DNA from: Haemaphysalis longicornis
Taxonomy: Eukaryota > Arthropoda > Arachnida > Ixodida > Ixodidae
Assembly (NCBI GenBank): GCA_013339765.2
Contig: JABSTR010001148.1
Location: forward strand, 310,001-374,000
DNA length: 64,000 nt
Direction of reading: 5' to 3'
Below the pieces are notes generated by a model that was given only the letters and a program-made list of their open reading frames with translations, made no database searches and was not told the DNA's origin. Positions 43,061-55,544 of this stretch are shown in pieces. Within the stretch, counting starts at the first letter, position 1. Every line of letters starts with the position of its first letter. The position numbers and the translations under genes were made by a program.

Positions 43061-43389
43061 GCCGTTCGAGACAAAGAAAATGGGTAGGTACTATCGTGAA
43101 CACGAAAAAAATCTGCTACTTTACTGTCGGAAATGACAACGATGGGTGACCGCCAAGCTATCCAGAAATCAAGTCCAACACCAAACGAACTAACGACGCC
43201 TGTTCGAACTAAACGAAGCGAGCGCCTGTTTCTTATTGGGGTGGTTTACTGCCCTCCGATTGTTACTGATTCGGGCATTCCATGGCTTTCCCTGGCGTTC
43301 AATCGTCCTCGTCGTTAGACGGAGAAGTGCATTTTCTGTCTAATTTTGCGCGACCACATGCACCCCTCTCCAAATCCAAATGACGCAAT

Positions 43390-43465
43390 CAAGTAGTCGT
43401 CGGCTTCATGACGCGAAGGAGGCAGGTTAGATTCCGGCCACGGGGAGCGATTTAATTTGTCTTCA
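43390..43465 (+). repeat. tRNA-like SINE head
   Basis: CAAGTAGTCGTCGGCTTCATGA then a degenerate B box GGTTAGATTCCGGCC and a T-rich follow-on. Weak A box. Confidence 0.45.
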
Positions 43466-43824
43466 CTTCACCAACGATCATCATTATCGCTACTAAAAGT
43501 TGGCTTTCCCGCAGTGCGTTTTGGGTTGGCTACAGACATCAGTGAGCGGCTGGAGGCTTCGCTTCAAAAAGTCGATTACACATCAGCACGTCCTGAGGGT
43601 TTTGCATGCAACAGCATCCATAGCCCCGTTTACGTTAGCCTCGTTTACATTGACCCGACGAGGGCGCGTTGAGTCGAAATAAACAGGTTTTTTGGACTCG
43701 ACACCCCCATGTATAAGAGGACGGGGTGGGTCAGAGAGCCGTCGCGGCGAGTCGAGTCAACTCGGAGGCAAGGGGTGGGTTAGCTCGCTCGTCGGGCTGA
43801 GTCGGCGGGCCGCGGGGAGAAGAA

Positions 43825-44391
43825 TACCGTATTTGCGCGGTTCTAACGCGCCCCCATCGCAACGCGCGGGTAACTTCGCGCAGGAAAATTCGAAAAAAAA
43901 AGTGACACTGCCTGTACTGTGCAGATGGAAAAGACATGACACCACGTACCTGGAAGAGGGAGATTTTATTTGGCATGCAGCTCTGGAAGCACAAAAGGAA
44001 TTGTGCTTCACAAGGTTGCTTATCCAGCTGCTGCTGGAAATAAAGTTATAGCGGGGAACACTGAAGTTGCTTGTGATTTCAAGTGCATTGATCTTCATAA
44101 TTCTAAGCGTTAGGGGCTAAGCAGAAGCACAAAAAAATGTGCAACAACTGACCAGGGTATGCGGCATGCCATTGAGGAATCAGTGCGCCGAAATTCACTC
44201 CCGTGGTGTTGACGGATTGTTTTTATTCGATTGAGTTGGATTTTGCCGGTACTTCGTGTCCGTTGCGCATGGCAATGCTGCTGGTCGCTTTAAAGCCTAT
44301 TTCGGTTTTGAGCCCGATTGTAACGCGCACACAAATATTAAGCTACCTTTTAGCAAAAGAGGGTGCGCGTTAGAATCGTGAAAATACGGTA
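43825..44391. mobile_element. MITE, TACCGTATTT family, copy 1
   Basis: TA-bounded, with ends CCGTATTTGCGCGGTTCTAA and the complement of CCGTATTTTCACGATTCTAA. Non-coding; TA target suggests Tc1/mariner-type mobilisation. Confidence 0.85.
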
Positions 44392-44693
44392 GCCCCTTTT
44401 CCGTGAACCCCGCCGCTCCCCTCATCTCGATTCTTAGGATGGGGTTCATATAAACTCGGACGCGTCGAGGTAAGCTGAACCCGTCACTCAACTCACCCCG
44501 CCCCCGTCGCGTCCATGTACACAGGGCTGAGGGCGCGTTGAGTTGAAATAAACAGGTTTTTTGGACGCGACGCACTCGTGTAAAAGCGGACGCGATGAGT
44601 CGAAAAGCCGTCGGGTCGAGTCCGTTCGACTCGCAGGCAGGGGGTGGGTTGACGCGCTCGTCGGGCTGAGTCCGCGGGCCGTGGGGAGCTGAA

Positions 44694-45249
44694 TACCGTA
44701 TTTGTACGATTATAACGCGCCACCGATTGTACCGCGCGGGTAGGTTCGCGCAGGAAAATCCGAAATAATAATTGGACGTCGGCTTTACCGCGCAGGTGTA
44801 AAATACATGACACTACCTACCTAGAAGAAGGAAATCTTATTTTGCGTGTGCAACTGTGGCAGCCAAAAATAGATTGTGCTTCGTAAACTTGCTTATCCAG
44901 CTCCTGTAGGGAATAAAACTAGTGGGAAGCATTGAAGCTGTTTGCGGTTTCAAGTGTTTTGACCTTCATAATTCTACGTGTGACGGGCTAATTGCAATAG
45001 TAGAAAAATGAGCAACAGCTGACCAAGATATGTTCATTCAGGAATGAGTGCGCCAAAATTCACTCACGTGATATTGACGGATTTTTTTAATCGATTGAGT
45101 TAGATTTTGGGAGGACCTCGTGCCTATGGCAATGTTGCTGGCCGATTTGGAACCTGTTTCGGTTTTGAGCCCGATTGTAACGCGCACACAAATTTTAAGG
45201 CTAGCTTTTAGCAAAAGAAGGTGCACGCTAGAATCGTAAAAATGCGGTA
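44694..45249. mobile_element. MITE, TACCGTATTT family, copy 2
   Basis: Same element within the second unit of the tandem duplication. Ends CCGTATTTGTACGATTATAA and the complement of CCGCATTTTTACGATTCTAG. Confidence 0.85.
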
Positions 45250-45329
45250 GCTCCTTCTCCGGCAATCCCCCGGCCCCCTCGCCTCGACTCTTTGGACGGG
45301 GTTCATATAAACGCGGGAGGGGTCTTTTG

Positions 45330-46235
45330 TCGTGCATTGTCGTGTACAGACAAATGCACCTTTTTAGAGGCTGTTGTAACGACAAATCACCCTGTAAGTG
45401 GGAGTTTTCTTGTCTTTTTTAGAGTGTAAGGATGTTATATTATACACCTTTTATTGTTTGTGTTTATTGGGAGGGTGTAAAGGTGTTCGTTATAGACGGT
45501 GTGTAAATTCCCCTTAATAATGTAAGTTATATTATTTTACAGTATGGATAAGCTTAAAATTCTGACGCACGGAATGGACTCGGGTAGCAGAAGACGCGAG
45601 TCAATGGGAGAGGTCTTGGTCATGCAGGGGACCGAAGTAGGTTGATGATGATAAATTTAGTGTATACCCTTAGTGAAGTGTAGTGTGGCGGGGCCGATGC
45701 AAGTGACGCTATTCACTGGCCCCTAGTGTATCAGGGGAGCGCTATCACACTCGCGCTGGTTGTTTCCTTGGCAACGTTATCGAGGAGCGGATACGCCCAT
45801 GCCGTTCGTACGGACGTTCTAAAAAAGTTTCCCTTGAGTCTTTGTTGTGCAACGCAGAAAAACACTTGCCGGATGACATTTCTTTCCTCGTGTTAGACTG
45901 ACGCTCCCGCTCTATCGCGTTGTCAGTCTTCATCAGGCTTCTTGTTGGCAAGCCGCCGTATCGTATACGTCGCTCCGGCTTTCGCCGTTCCTGTCAGCTT
46001 TTTGACAACCATTAGCCCCCTTTTCTTCCCCTAGCGCTTCGGACACGTGTGCAACGCGGGGCCGGGTTCGTAGATTGGGCCCGTCTGCCGATGGTGAAAT
46101 CCCGGTGAAATGAAACTGCTTGTTCTGGCAGGGCAAACCGTCGCAGATGATTTTCTCGCCAGAAGTTCCCCAAACGAAGTTGGGGTGTTTGAAAGACGGC
46201 CCTCGAAGTACTGCGCCAGCTATTGTAACTTTAAA
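45330..46235. other. unassigned sequence with a possible RTE tail
   Basis: At 45,595-45,650 the plus strand reads GGGAGAGGTCTTGGTCATGC then GTTGATGATGATAAA, resembling an RTE 3' end. Upstream, GTGTAA words repeat (45,425-45,530). No gene recognised. Confidence 0.4.
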
Positions 46236-46239
46236 CATT

Positions 46240-46240
<1 letters not shown>

Positions 46241-46311
<71 letters not shown>

Positions 46312-46313
46312 GA

Positions 46314-46365
<52 letters not shown>

Positions 46366-46366
46366 T
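46241..46366. repeat. (GA)n microsatellite
   Basis: About 125 bp of GA with a few breaks. Confidence 0.95.
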
Positions 46367-46559
46367 TTAAAATACATGCTCGTGAGCAGGAGGATATTTC
46401 CGTCCGGGCCCGTTCGCCCGGTCCAGTTGAGTTTGAACTGGTCAGCTGCTCCACCCACTGCTCATATGGTTGGGTAAAAATAAAGGGGTCTGCTTGGAAC
46501 TCCCGAAAAAGCAAAGAAAAATGGTTCAACGGAGGCTTTTGGGTCCCGGTGTGTTAGCG

Positions 46560-47104
46560 ACTAAAGGAGGGCTGCTTTCACGTAATGGGAGCTAATTGAC
46601 GTATACCGTTTTATTGGCAGCTTCATCGATCACATCTAGCTTCATCGATGGCGGGCCGTTGCTTGTTAACTGAAATGTGGTGGCTTTCCACCAGAATTCC
46701 GTATGACGTGTCCTTCCCCCGCAAAGATCCCTACTGTGGCCTTCCCTCAAAGATGCTTGCGGTGGCTTTCCCTGAAGGTACCTACGATGGCTTTCTTTCG
46801 AAGACGGTTGCTTCCCGTGAAAGAGCGATTCGTGGCAAGCCATTACGCAGGCAACGCGTGCGAACGGTGACGCACTAGGTGTGTGCATTTTCACCCTATT
46901 TACATTCTCGTTGCTGAACTTTAGCCCCTGCATGTAACACCCGCGCAACACCGCTTTTCTGTGTGAAAGACCGTTGAAGCGCGCTTTTTAAAGCGGAACC
47001 GGAGGTGTTGGATGGCGGTCATTGAACGGGCTACCTGAGAAGACCTCGCTCGCTGGGCAGTACCTCTAGCGGGTACGTGTCCCAGGAATGTGTATGCACA
47101 TGAG
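46560..47104. other. unassigned sequence
   Basis: Contains a threefold ~30-bp motif (GTGGCTTTCC, GTGGCCTTCCC, GGTGGCTTTCCCTGAAGG; 46,680-46,785), perhaps a short degenerate tandem repeat. No gene recognised. Confidence 0.4.
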
Positions 47105-47115
47105 TCGGAACAAAG

Positions 47116-47310
47116 GTCGTGGTAGCGGGTTCGATTCCCGGCCGTGGCGGCCGCTTTTCTGATGGAGGCGAAAAGCAAAAACGCCCGTGTGTTCGAGATT
47201 TCGGCGCACGTTAAAGATCCCCAGGTGGTCAAAATTAATCCGGAGCCCTCCACCACGGCGCGCCTCATCGCCTGCGTTGCGTCGGCGCGTTAAACCCTAC
47301 AATCAATCAA
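47116..47310 (+). repeat. tick-type tRNA SINE, copy 3 (5'-truncated)
   Basis: Begins just before the B box (GGTAGCGGGTTCGATTCCCG), full body and AATC tail. It is flanked by a perfect 11-bp duplication TCGGAACAAAG (47,105-47,115 and 47,311-47,321), so truncation happened on insertion. Confidence 0.92.
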
Positions 47311-47395
47311 TCGGAACAAAGATTGCGTGCTCTAGAAGGCAGATATGCTGTATCCGGCGAAGGAAGACATAGCAATACACATGCGCGCACTAGCG

Positions 47396-47535
47396 TTCAT
47401 TCACTCGCACTCACTCTCTCGCGCACTCAGTCACTCACGCTCACCCACTCACTCACTAGCACTCTTATTCGCATACTCACTCTCACTCCCACTCGCACTC
47501 ACTCGCATACGCGCTCACACACGCACGCACGCACG
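47396..47535. repeat. degenerate (CACT)n / (CACG)n repeat
   Basis: CACTCACTC variants followed by CGCACGCACG. Confidence 0.85.
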
Positions 47536-48650
47536 TGGGTGCGGGTCGTGATGCTGGTTATCAAACGGACAGAGACACAAACATTATCTTCGACAAATAG
47601 CGATGAGTCGGTCCTCCAGCATTTAAATGGGCCCAGACGGTCCGATGTAGCTTTCACCGAGCTGCGCTGTACCTGCAATCGGAAGAACCAGCAAACCAGG
47701 TGGCGTGGTTGTGGTCGCAGTGAAGGCGGTCTACGCCGCCATCTCTGCGTGCCTTTTCAAATCACCTTGCTGGCACGCTCTGCACATTTATTACACCGAG
47801 CTGATGCTTGCGCTTTGCGGTGGCTTCCGCAGCTGCTGTAGCTCTGTCTCCTTTTTTTTTTTCTCCATGCCTCGAGTATTCATGTAGTTACCGTCGGTTT
47901 ATCTACGCCACTAAATCGGAAACACAGAACTTGTCAACATCCGTTCAGCGAAAAAAAGAAAAAAAAACGTTAGGAATATTTGAGATAAAACATCAACTCA
48001 TACTGGTACTGGCAGTGTTCCTTCAATTAAATATACAGGGTTGCTCGATTTTTGCGATAGCAAATAAGAAAATACCCCTTGACAACAATGTTTTGACACA
48101 AAATGCTAAAAACGCTCGCTCCTGAGCCTATAACTCGTGGCGGCATGCCGAAGGTCCGACGGTAGCGGGGAATGGTTTCTTCAAGATGGCGCGCAGGCGG
48201 TGAAATGTGGGAGAACTGAGTTCACTCGAGCACACCTTCCAACGTGTTTATCGTACGATAAGTGATACGTGAGGGAAGAGCTGGAAAGAGATCAGAGGCA
48301 TTTAGGTGGCAGCAGGGGCCCCGGCAGAACATCGTTCGTCTTTCGACGACATTTGCAGCGAGGTGCATGAGCGCATGCGCGGCCGAAATTTCCCGCCGTC
48401 TCTCTCCGCATCCACCTTTAGGCGCTGCGCGAGCAAGGTGCTTACTGTAGAAGGTGCCCGCGTTCGTGCTTCTCGTGAAAGGAACGAGAGCAGATGAGCG
48501 CCGTGTGCTCGTGACGGTGCTTGCGCGTGTGCAGGCATGCACGCCGGACGGGGAGAGAGAGCAAGACGCGCCGCGATAATTCTTCGCCGAGGGACCAGCT
48601 GCGGCTAAGCGAGCGCCTTCCTGGGAGCCGTTCTCGTGAGCGGCTGACCT
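47536..48650. other. unassigned sequence
   Basis: GC-rich around 48,290-48,600 with overlapping frames on both strands but no domain. Nothing else recognised. Confidence 0.4.
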
Positions 48651-48656
48651 GACCCA

Positions 48657-48740
48657 CCGTGTTGGCGTAGTGTGTAATGCGCACGTTAACGTGAGCGTCA
48701 AACTTTCAGGTGGTGGTTCGAACCCCGTGTGAATTTTTTT
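48657..48740 (+). repeat. tRNA-like SINE head
   Basis: GTGTTGGCGTAGTGTGTAAT, then GTGGTGGTTCGAACCCCGTG (B box) and a T-run. tRNA-like spacing; sense strand plus. Confidence 0.6.
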
Positions 48741-49039
48741 TTCCAGGCAGCGCGTTAGTGAGCCTCATGGCTTCTGTTAAGAAGCTTCGCAGGCAGTGCA
48801 GAAGAGCGTGGTGCAATGCTGTATCCAAGAAAGCAACGCGCAACACAAGAAACGTGTCCTTAGAAAGATGACGCGTACCTTATTAATGCGGAATGCTACA
48901 TTTGTCTTTGAAACGTTGACCTCGAATGACCCGGCGTCGACACGACCGATGCCGAAACCCAAGCGAACCAAAAAAAGGCATTGGCAAAACAGCGCACGAG
49001 GTGATTGCGGAAGTCGATTGCTTGGTATTTGGTGGTAAT

Positions 49040-49245
49040 AATCAGTAAGATGGATTAAGGTGAATCGGGACGGGTTACGATGAATTACGATGAATTTCGG
49101 CGGAATAATGATTGATAATTGATTGCTAGTAATGATTGCGATAAGAGGGGGTTGAGATCGATTAAGGTGGATCACAATGAATTCAGACGCCTTTAAGGTG
49201 GGTCTAAGGCAAATGAAGATGGAACATTGTTAATTAAGATGTATT
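49040..49245. repeat. degenerate GATT/GATGAATT repeat
   Basis: Repeated variants of GATTAAGGTGAAT and GATGAATT on the plus strand, with no coding potential. Confidence 0.5.
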
Positions 49246-49269
49246 ACGCACGGTCAAAAAATGTGGCTG

Positions 49270-49345
49270 CTGTGTGGACGTGTATGTAGCCCGAAGGCGT
49301 GGGTTCTGTCCCCACTCTGAACTCGTGTTTTATTCCACTTTCTTT
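49270..49345 (+). repeat. tRNA-like SINE fragment
   Basis: GCGTGGGTTCTGTCCCCACT (B box) followed by GTTTTATTCCACTTTCTTTC, the same follow-on as in the SINE at 37,322. Confidence 0.55.
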
Positions 49346-49729
49346 CCTAACATAAAAAAGGTCAGCAGCACTAATCATCGAATAATAAAAAAAATAGCAG
49401 CATCTCCACTCAGCGAATGATGGCGAGGGTGCGGAGTACGGGGACTAGAAATGACATCCAAGTTGCGCCCCGAGTGACATCCGATTTGCGCCCCGACCGT
49501 CATTCGATTTTAGCCGTGAGTTGCACCTTGATTATTCCCTAAATGAAACTGCAACTCACGGCTCAAATCGAATTTCGCTTGATTTTCGCTTGATGGTGGT
49601 GTGCTCACGGATGGACGCGGACAGACATTGGGAGGTCCTAAGCTAGCCCGCACCGTTACAGGCGAGGGAGTAAGCGGTTTGACTCTCGGGTACTAACTCG
49701 CGGTCGTAGCCCAATAATAAAAAAAAAAA

Positions 49730-49830
49730 AAGCGGTCGTAGCCCAATGGGTAAGACGACTGACACTAACTCTGTCTGTTCTACGAGACACAGGCTCGAAT
49801 CCTGCCGGTGCCTGTGTGATTTTTTGCGAT
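49730..49830 (+). repeat. tRNA-like SINE head
   Basis: GTAGCCCAATGGGTAAGACG (A box) and CAGGCTCGAATCCTGCCGG (B box) at tRNA-like spacing, then T-rich sequence. The first 20 bases are also present just upstream (49,702-49,716) around a poly-A run, a partial duplication. Confidence 0.65.
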
Positions 49831-50169
49831 TGTAAATGCTATGCGCACGGACACGGATGGACAATGTGCGGTCCTAAGGTACTCCGCACCTAATAAATCG
49901 TTTAACTATTCTCTCATGCTTTCCTTCTGCTTTCCTTTAACAAGCCGCTTATTCCTAACCATATTGCTCTGCAAGCATAATGCCAAAAAGGAGCACAGAG
50001 TGGCCACTTTTCGACTGGCCTTGAAGTGCTATAGACGCTGTAGTCACGGCCCTGGTGTTAAAAAGGAGGAGGTGCCCATCACCACGTGTTGTTAGAGTGG
50101 CGCTGGCTACCGCCCTCAAGCGTAGGATATACCGTTGCAATAAACATCAGTACGCCCTAAAGTGACTGA

Positions 50170-50290
50170 GAACGGAGTCGCCCCAATCAGTAAGGCATCC
50201 GACATGTAATCGAAAGGCGTGGGTTCGGTCCCCACCCTGGACGCGTGTTTTTCTACGCTTTTTTTCCTAACACACAAAAAGGTGGACTTC
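50170..50290 (+). repeat. tRNA-like SINE
   Basis: CGCCCCAATCAGTAAGGCAT (A box region), CGTGGGTTCGGTCCCCACCC (B box), then TGTTTTTCTACGCTTTTTTT. Related to the repeats at 37,322 and 49,270. Confidence 0.65.
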
Positions 50291-50358
50291 ACTGACCCCA
50301 AGATTAAAAAATAAAAGCCGTTGAACCCATGCTTTCCTTGAGGTTCTAGACTGCCGGA

Positions 50359-50361
<3 letters not shown>

Positions 50362-50397
<36 letters not shown>

Positions 50398-50416
50398 TCT
50401 CTCTCATATATAATAT

Positions 50417-50470
<54 letters not shown>

Positions 50471-50495
50471 CATCTATCTGCTCTCTCTCTCTCTT
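50362..50495. repeat. (CT)n microsatellite
   Basis: CT repeats broken by a short AT stretch (50,406-50,416) and TATCTATC units. Confidence 0.95.
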
Positions 50496-50499
50496 AGGA

Positions 50500-52685
50500 G
50501 TAATTATTGATGTCGGTGGCCTAATTAAGATTGAATAATTAACTTTTTAGTGGCTGCAGGAAGCAGGCATGTTTGTATTGAAAGTTAGGCGCAATCGTGT
50601 TTCTACGCAGTTTCATTAGGCAGAATTCTTCTAGCGCATCCGTGCTCCGAGATATCGAACTGCGAAGTTTAATTGCCGTTCGCATGATTACGCATGCTAG
50701 ACAGTGAAGACCGCCGCAAAGCTCCTCCCTTTGTGACGTGCCTGCTGTGTACGGTGTTTAGTTTGACAACGGGATGGTGGAGGCATACGCAAAAGTGATA
50801 ACTGGCACCCTTTCAGTCTTGGCCAGCGTTATCTGCAGTGCTATGAACCGCTATCGAAACACAGAACAAAGGGGAGTATTTAAAAAAAAAAAACCTGTCG
50901 ACTGAGTTTTGATCACCCTGTGTAATCACATAACTTTTGTGCGGGAGTGTTCAATCATTGTGCTACCACGTTCTTTGGAAGCACTTATTGTTCCAATAGC
51001 CTGTTTTCTTGGTGCGTCGAAACAGTGTTGGAAATCTCGGGCTTCTGGGACCCGTATGACACATTAACGCATTGTTTGCCTAAACACTGTTAGTAAAATT
51101 CTTCCCCAGTTGCAGTCTTCCGTCAAACGGTAGCGAGGCTGTGTAGAGCTTAGTAAGACGTATTTGATTCACCTGCTGAGCACGCATGTGCGTGATTCTA
51201 TTTTTGCGGCCATGCATGCGCGCGCGTACACGCGAAGCTCATACGGGGCGTTACGCATCGAGCGCATGAATCAGGCCTTGAGTCACGGCCAATATTTCCC
51301 GCGGCGCTCGCCACAGCTGCGCACGTATTCCATTGCGTCTGTCTGGCCGGAGAGAAAGAAACACAAACAGACCACCGTTTAGAATTTCGCTTGTTTAGCG
51401 AGCTTCGCGGCGGTTTCGTCGTCGGCTGATTTTAATGAAAACGGTGAGAGGAAGTTGCGCAATGGTGGGAGCCGGTGGCGACGGCACGACTCTCGGCAAG
51501 GGGCGCGTGTCGCGTGGCGGAAGCTGCGGGGATTGCGGCCGTGTTGTCCCCGGTGTCGCCTCTGACACCGTCGCCGGCGTGGCGTAGGACGGGGGCAAAG
51601 GCCGACCGGCCGGACGACGCGCCCACCGCATATGACGCCACGCCGGCGCTCTTGACTTTGTCGCCGTTCTTCAGTTGTTTCAACCCTTTATCGGACGCCG
51701 CTAAAGCGACGCAGGAGTGGATTTATCTATCAGTGTATTGTGCTCTACGGCTCGTGCGGTCGGTCGGTTCGGTATTTACTCACGGCGACGTTTTCCCAAG
51801 ACGTGAAGTGCTTTTAGAACGTTGCCAACAGGAGTTTCCAGTACTTAGATTAGATGGCCGTGAAGCACCTGGACCGGAGCACTACGCCCCTCGGATAACC
51901 TGGAAAGTTGCTCGAAACATTTCCCCCTCTTACTAATCGCAATAAACCTTGCGGGATTAAGCGAGGCCACTCAAGCTACATAGCGTCTATTGGCCGTATT
52001 CTCTTCGTTTGCGGCAGTAAACGCTGCGGTATTCACTCCACCGAAAATTGCTTCCATAACGAAGCAGAAACTGAAAGATTTTCTGCTCCCCGGGGAGACG
52101 CGGTGTTTCGAAATGGTGAAAGCGTTTATCGGCGTGATGTGTTGCGTGGGGCATCGGAAGCCTACGTAACCTTTGTTTCGCAGGATTGCGAAGAAAATTG
52201 CTGAACTGTAATTGCGTTACAATGTTATTGCGTAAATACCAGCGTCAGCCTAATACCGTCGATCCGGTGAAACGCTGTTGGATGATTGTCCCTAGACTTC
52301 GGTTGCGGGAAGCGCTCGTAAATGATTGATGACTAGGCCGTCGCCGATTCGCCTTAACCTAACCCGAGCCTCGGTCCCCACTTCGGGTATTTCCGCCGAG
52401 TAAACTTGCATGTGTCGTGCCGATGTAGTGCCGAAAAGATGTGCGAGTGGAAATCCCGGCGTAGTTCCGCGATTACTGTTCCGGAAACACGGAGGGCGGG
52501 GGAAAGGAGGGGGGGGGTCGGTTTGTTTCGCTCCAATTTCTAATTTTAAGTGGCTGCTGAGCCCCCTTTTTTTATTTCATCGAGCTGCAAAAATTGGGTT
52601 CGGTTAAAATTAAATGCGGCCCGTATTCCGTATTAGTCTTCCGGAATACGGAACCCGTTCCGTACGTGGGGGTCATTTTCTGCAA
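50500..52685. other. unassigned sequence with a GC-rich block
   Basis: 51,380-51,800 is GC- and CpG-rich with open frames on both strands (plus 51,475-51,936; minus 51,395-51,683), none with a recognised domain or a convincing ATG-plus-donor exon. It may be a second promoter-like region. The rest shows nothing. Confidence 0.35.
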
Positions 52686-52687
52686 CG

Positions 52688-52689
<2 letters not shown>

Positions 52690-52749
<60 letters not shown>
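52690..52749. repeat. (GA)n microsatellite
   Basis: About 58 bp of GA. Confidence 0.95.
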
Positions 52750-52752
<3 letters not shown>

Positions 52753-54350
52753 GGGCTTCATGGATGTCATTTTGCGCCCACCTTGAGTTTTTGGATCGTG
52801 ATTCGACACGGCGAAACCACTGGGAGTTTGTCTAGCCATAAATGTGGGAGTCAAACTGAGACATTCATTTATTGTGGAAACCTAGTGTCAGTTTTTTTTA
52901 CTTCTATTGGAGCTATTAACTAACTTATTTACCCTTACTGTAGGTCCTCTACAAACCCATACAAGTATTGTGTATTAGTGCAGGCTGTACAGTGTTGATC
53001 TGTTTCACTTTATTTTTGCTTTTGTTGTGCATTTTATCGTGCATGTGCCTCTCCGCTATAAAATTCCAGGTGGCGATGTCGGTACAGGAATAAGTAACGA
53101 TATAAGCGGGTATGGTAGAGACCCTTGTTAGCATACACATGGCCCGGGGCTGGGTGCCGTGTTTGCGGGCAGGGAAGGAAAGGGGTTGAATCCTCCTCCT
53201 CCTTCTCCTCTTCCTCCTCATCATCGCCATACTGAATTCCAGTGCATGACGAAGGCCTCTTCCATTATAAGCTCCAACCACGCTTCTCCGGCGCTGTCCG
53301 GGTCCATCATTTGCCACCACCACCCCCTCCCCGAATTACAGTTCATACCCCTATCAATACCGGTGTTCGCCTGCCTATGGGTCCGCTTTTTTGCCGCCTT
53401 CCTGAGTCATAGGGCACAAGTTCAGGGAAATTAACTTCCAATGGTGGAAGGATGTGGATTGGGACTCGGGGGAATTTCAACGTGGACTGCGCATTATAAA
53501 TTTCTAGCTCAAGTGGCTGCGGAAAAAGACTTCGATGGAACACGCAGCTTGGCCGAAGCCCCGCGCATCGGTCTCAATCCTGGCTGCTTCGGGCAGCCCT
53601 CGCCGGCACTGCATGATGCAGATGCTGCCTTGCCAGCCACGCGATGGGACGCCGCTGGCGTGCCTACAATAAAGGCACGTTAGCTTTGAAATATTCCAGC
53701 ATTTCTGCGGGGATTCAGCGAGGAAACCCGTCCGTCCGCCCGTAACGTGAAGATACCTAATAAAAGGGCCCGCGGGGCCTTCCTACTTTCGCATCAGACT
53801 GCGTGTATGGCGCCTGGAGAAGGTGTTCCCACCAATGCTTGTTGGTGAAGTAGGGAAGCCGCCTTTAAAAGGGCTCTCTATTTAGCAGCGTGGCTTAAGC
53901 ATTTGTTCGGCAATCCCCACGTAGGAGTTTCGGAGGAACGTTTATTTGAGCCGAAGATGAAGGCAAAGGAAAGTGGGTGGCATCTTCAAAGTGGTAAACA
54001 TTGAAGTAAAGCCGCTACGTCACACTGAACGAACCTCTAGTGTACACCAATTTCGGTAAAAGAAGTCGCCGCTTCTATATTCCATTTTATTTTAATAGGC
54101 TTCACTTTGACCCCAATATCCCTAACTTCACCGCAGTGAAACGCTTGCTTCGACAGTGGTTGAGCACAGACGCATACAGTTTCCCATTATTCCACACCGT
54201 ATGTTAATCAGTTTGTAATTATTACTGTGTTTGTACCGCAAGCTCGATATTCTTGTATTTGTTGTATTTTTCTTCCTTTCTCGTGAAGCGTTCTAAATCG
54301 CAGTGTTTTCTAGGATGTCTTGTTATCGAGCTTGTTTTTAATATGCTGAT
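52750..54350. other. unassigned sequence
   Basis: A (CTC/CTT)-rich stretch at 53,190-53,225. Segments at 53,650-53,830 (AATAAAGG, AAAAGGGCCCGCGGGGCC) could be LTR-like but no pair was found. No gene recognised. Confidence 0.35.
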
Positions 54351-54356
54351 GATGTA

Positions 54357-54490
54357 GTGTTTGGTTGTTCACGGCTAGATGTACATTTGTTCAATCACAC
54401 TGATTCGCTGGGCTGCCCAGCCGCGCACACAAGCGACCCCCATACGATTATGCGGGCCGGAATATGTATTTGTATATGTACAGTGAATAA

Positions 54491-54548
<58 letters not shown>

Positions 54549-54549
54549 G
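54357..54549 (+). mobile_element. retroposon 3' end with (ATT)n tail
   Basis: TACAGTGAATAAATTATTATT: a polyadenylation-like AATAAA directly followed by about 60 bp of (ATT)n, as at the 3' ends of many LINEs. The upstream body has no readable protein motif. Confidence 0.5.
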
Positions 54550-54599
54550 TGCGCTATTGAACACAGTATGTTAAACATCTATGATATCTCTGTCGTTCG

Positions 54600-54988
54600 T
54601 TTTTCTTTTTATTATTGCTGAAATTTGGTTTCTCTGTGGTTCTGTTTAACCAATATAGTTGCCTGTTTTTGAAACTGTTTACTTATCATGCTTGTCTTAT
54701 CATTTGTCTCTATACTCTTGTCATTGTTTTTGTCGTCTTACTGTTAAACTTTGTTCTCTGCTTGTTGTGTATTCATTACAATAAGCTGAGCCACAAAGGC
54801 ATCTTCTTTTTCTTTTTTACCTGTACCCAGGCTCCGCCTGTACTTTATTTCTGTAATTTTCGCTACTTCAATTTGTGTTTCTTGTCGCTTGTTTGTTTCT
54901 TCCAATATGTTTCTTGTATTTTGTTTTCATGTAACTATCCGTGCGCCAGCACTCAGGCCTCTGGCTGTTCCTGGGCACGTAAATAAAC

Positions 54989-55069
<81 letters not shown>

Positions 55070-55082
55070 TATTATTATTATT
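54600..55082 (+). mobile_element. retroposon 3' end with (TGAT)n and (ATT)n tail
   Basis: GCACGTAAATAAACATGATT runs into (TGAT)n and then (ATT)n. An AT-rich, hydrophobic-looking frame upstream (54,615-54,986) is 3' UTR-like rather than a gene. Probably a CR1-type LINE tail. Confidence 0.5.
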
Positions 55083-55317
55083 CACTGCTGTTGGGCCCGA
55101 TTAACCAGGAATTTGTTTCTCAACCCGCAAGCGTGTCGACGATCGGCACGCTCTCCCACCGCGCTTGTGACAGTGCAGGGTGTGTGTGAGTGGTGGGGAC
55201 ATTGCCGTACGAGCTGGTACGGGGATCCCGAACGTCGCAGGCCGTGCAGTTTAGAGGGCATGCCGAATGAGGTACGCACTGGAGGACAAGGAGGGGTATA
55301 GTAAAAGATACTGGTTT

Positions 55318-55527
55318 TTGCGCTGCTGAGCACGAGGGTCGCGGGTTCGATCCCGGCCGCGGCTGCCGCTTTTCTGATGGAGGCGAGAAAGCAAAAACAC
55401 GCCCGTGTGTACGAGATTTCGGCGCACGTTAAAGATCACCAGGTGGTCAAAAATTAATCCGGAGCCCTCCACTAAGGCGCGCCTCATCGCCTGCGTTGCG
55501 TCGGCGCTGTTAACCCCACAATCAATC
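55318..55527 (+). repeat. tick-type tRNA SINE, copy 4
   Basis: Starts CGCTGCTGAGCACGAGGGTC, B box GCGGGTTCGATCCCGG, conserved body, AATC tail. Flanked by AAAAGATACTGGTTT (55,303-55,317) and AAAAGATGCTGGTTT (55,528-55,542), a 15-bp duplication with one mismatch. Several one-base indels relative to the other copies. Confidence 0.9.
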
Positions 55528-55544
55528 AAAAGATGCTGGTTTGA

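Larger units (their letters stand above)
43660..45320. repeat. tandem duplication of a ~0.85-kb MITE-bearing unit
   Basis: Two units begin AATAAACAGGTTTTTTGGAC (43,678 and 44,546) and run through GGGTTCATATAAAC (44,442 and 45,298). Each contains a MITE with TACCGTATTT ends. The units differ at many positions, so the duplication is old. Confidence 0.85.

Noticed and set aside
46231..46529. Leu/Ser-rich frame that looks like a membrane protein
   Set aside because: Created by the (GA)n microsatellite.
549..50290. True tRNA genes at the tRNA-like sites
   Set aside because: A and B boxes are present but acceptor and anticodon stems do not pair convincingly, and each is followed by SINE-like sequence.
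51395..51683. Possible minus-strand first exon in a GC-rich block
   Set aside because: Would start at TTG, not ATG, and no convincing donor follows.
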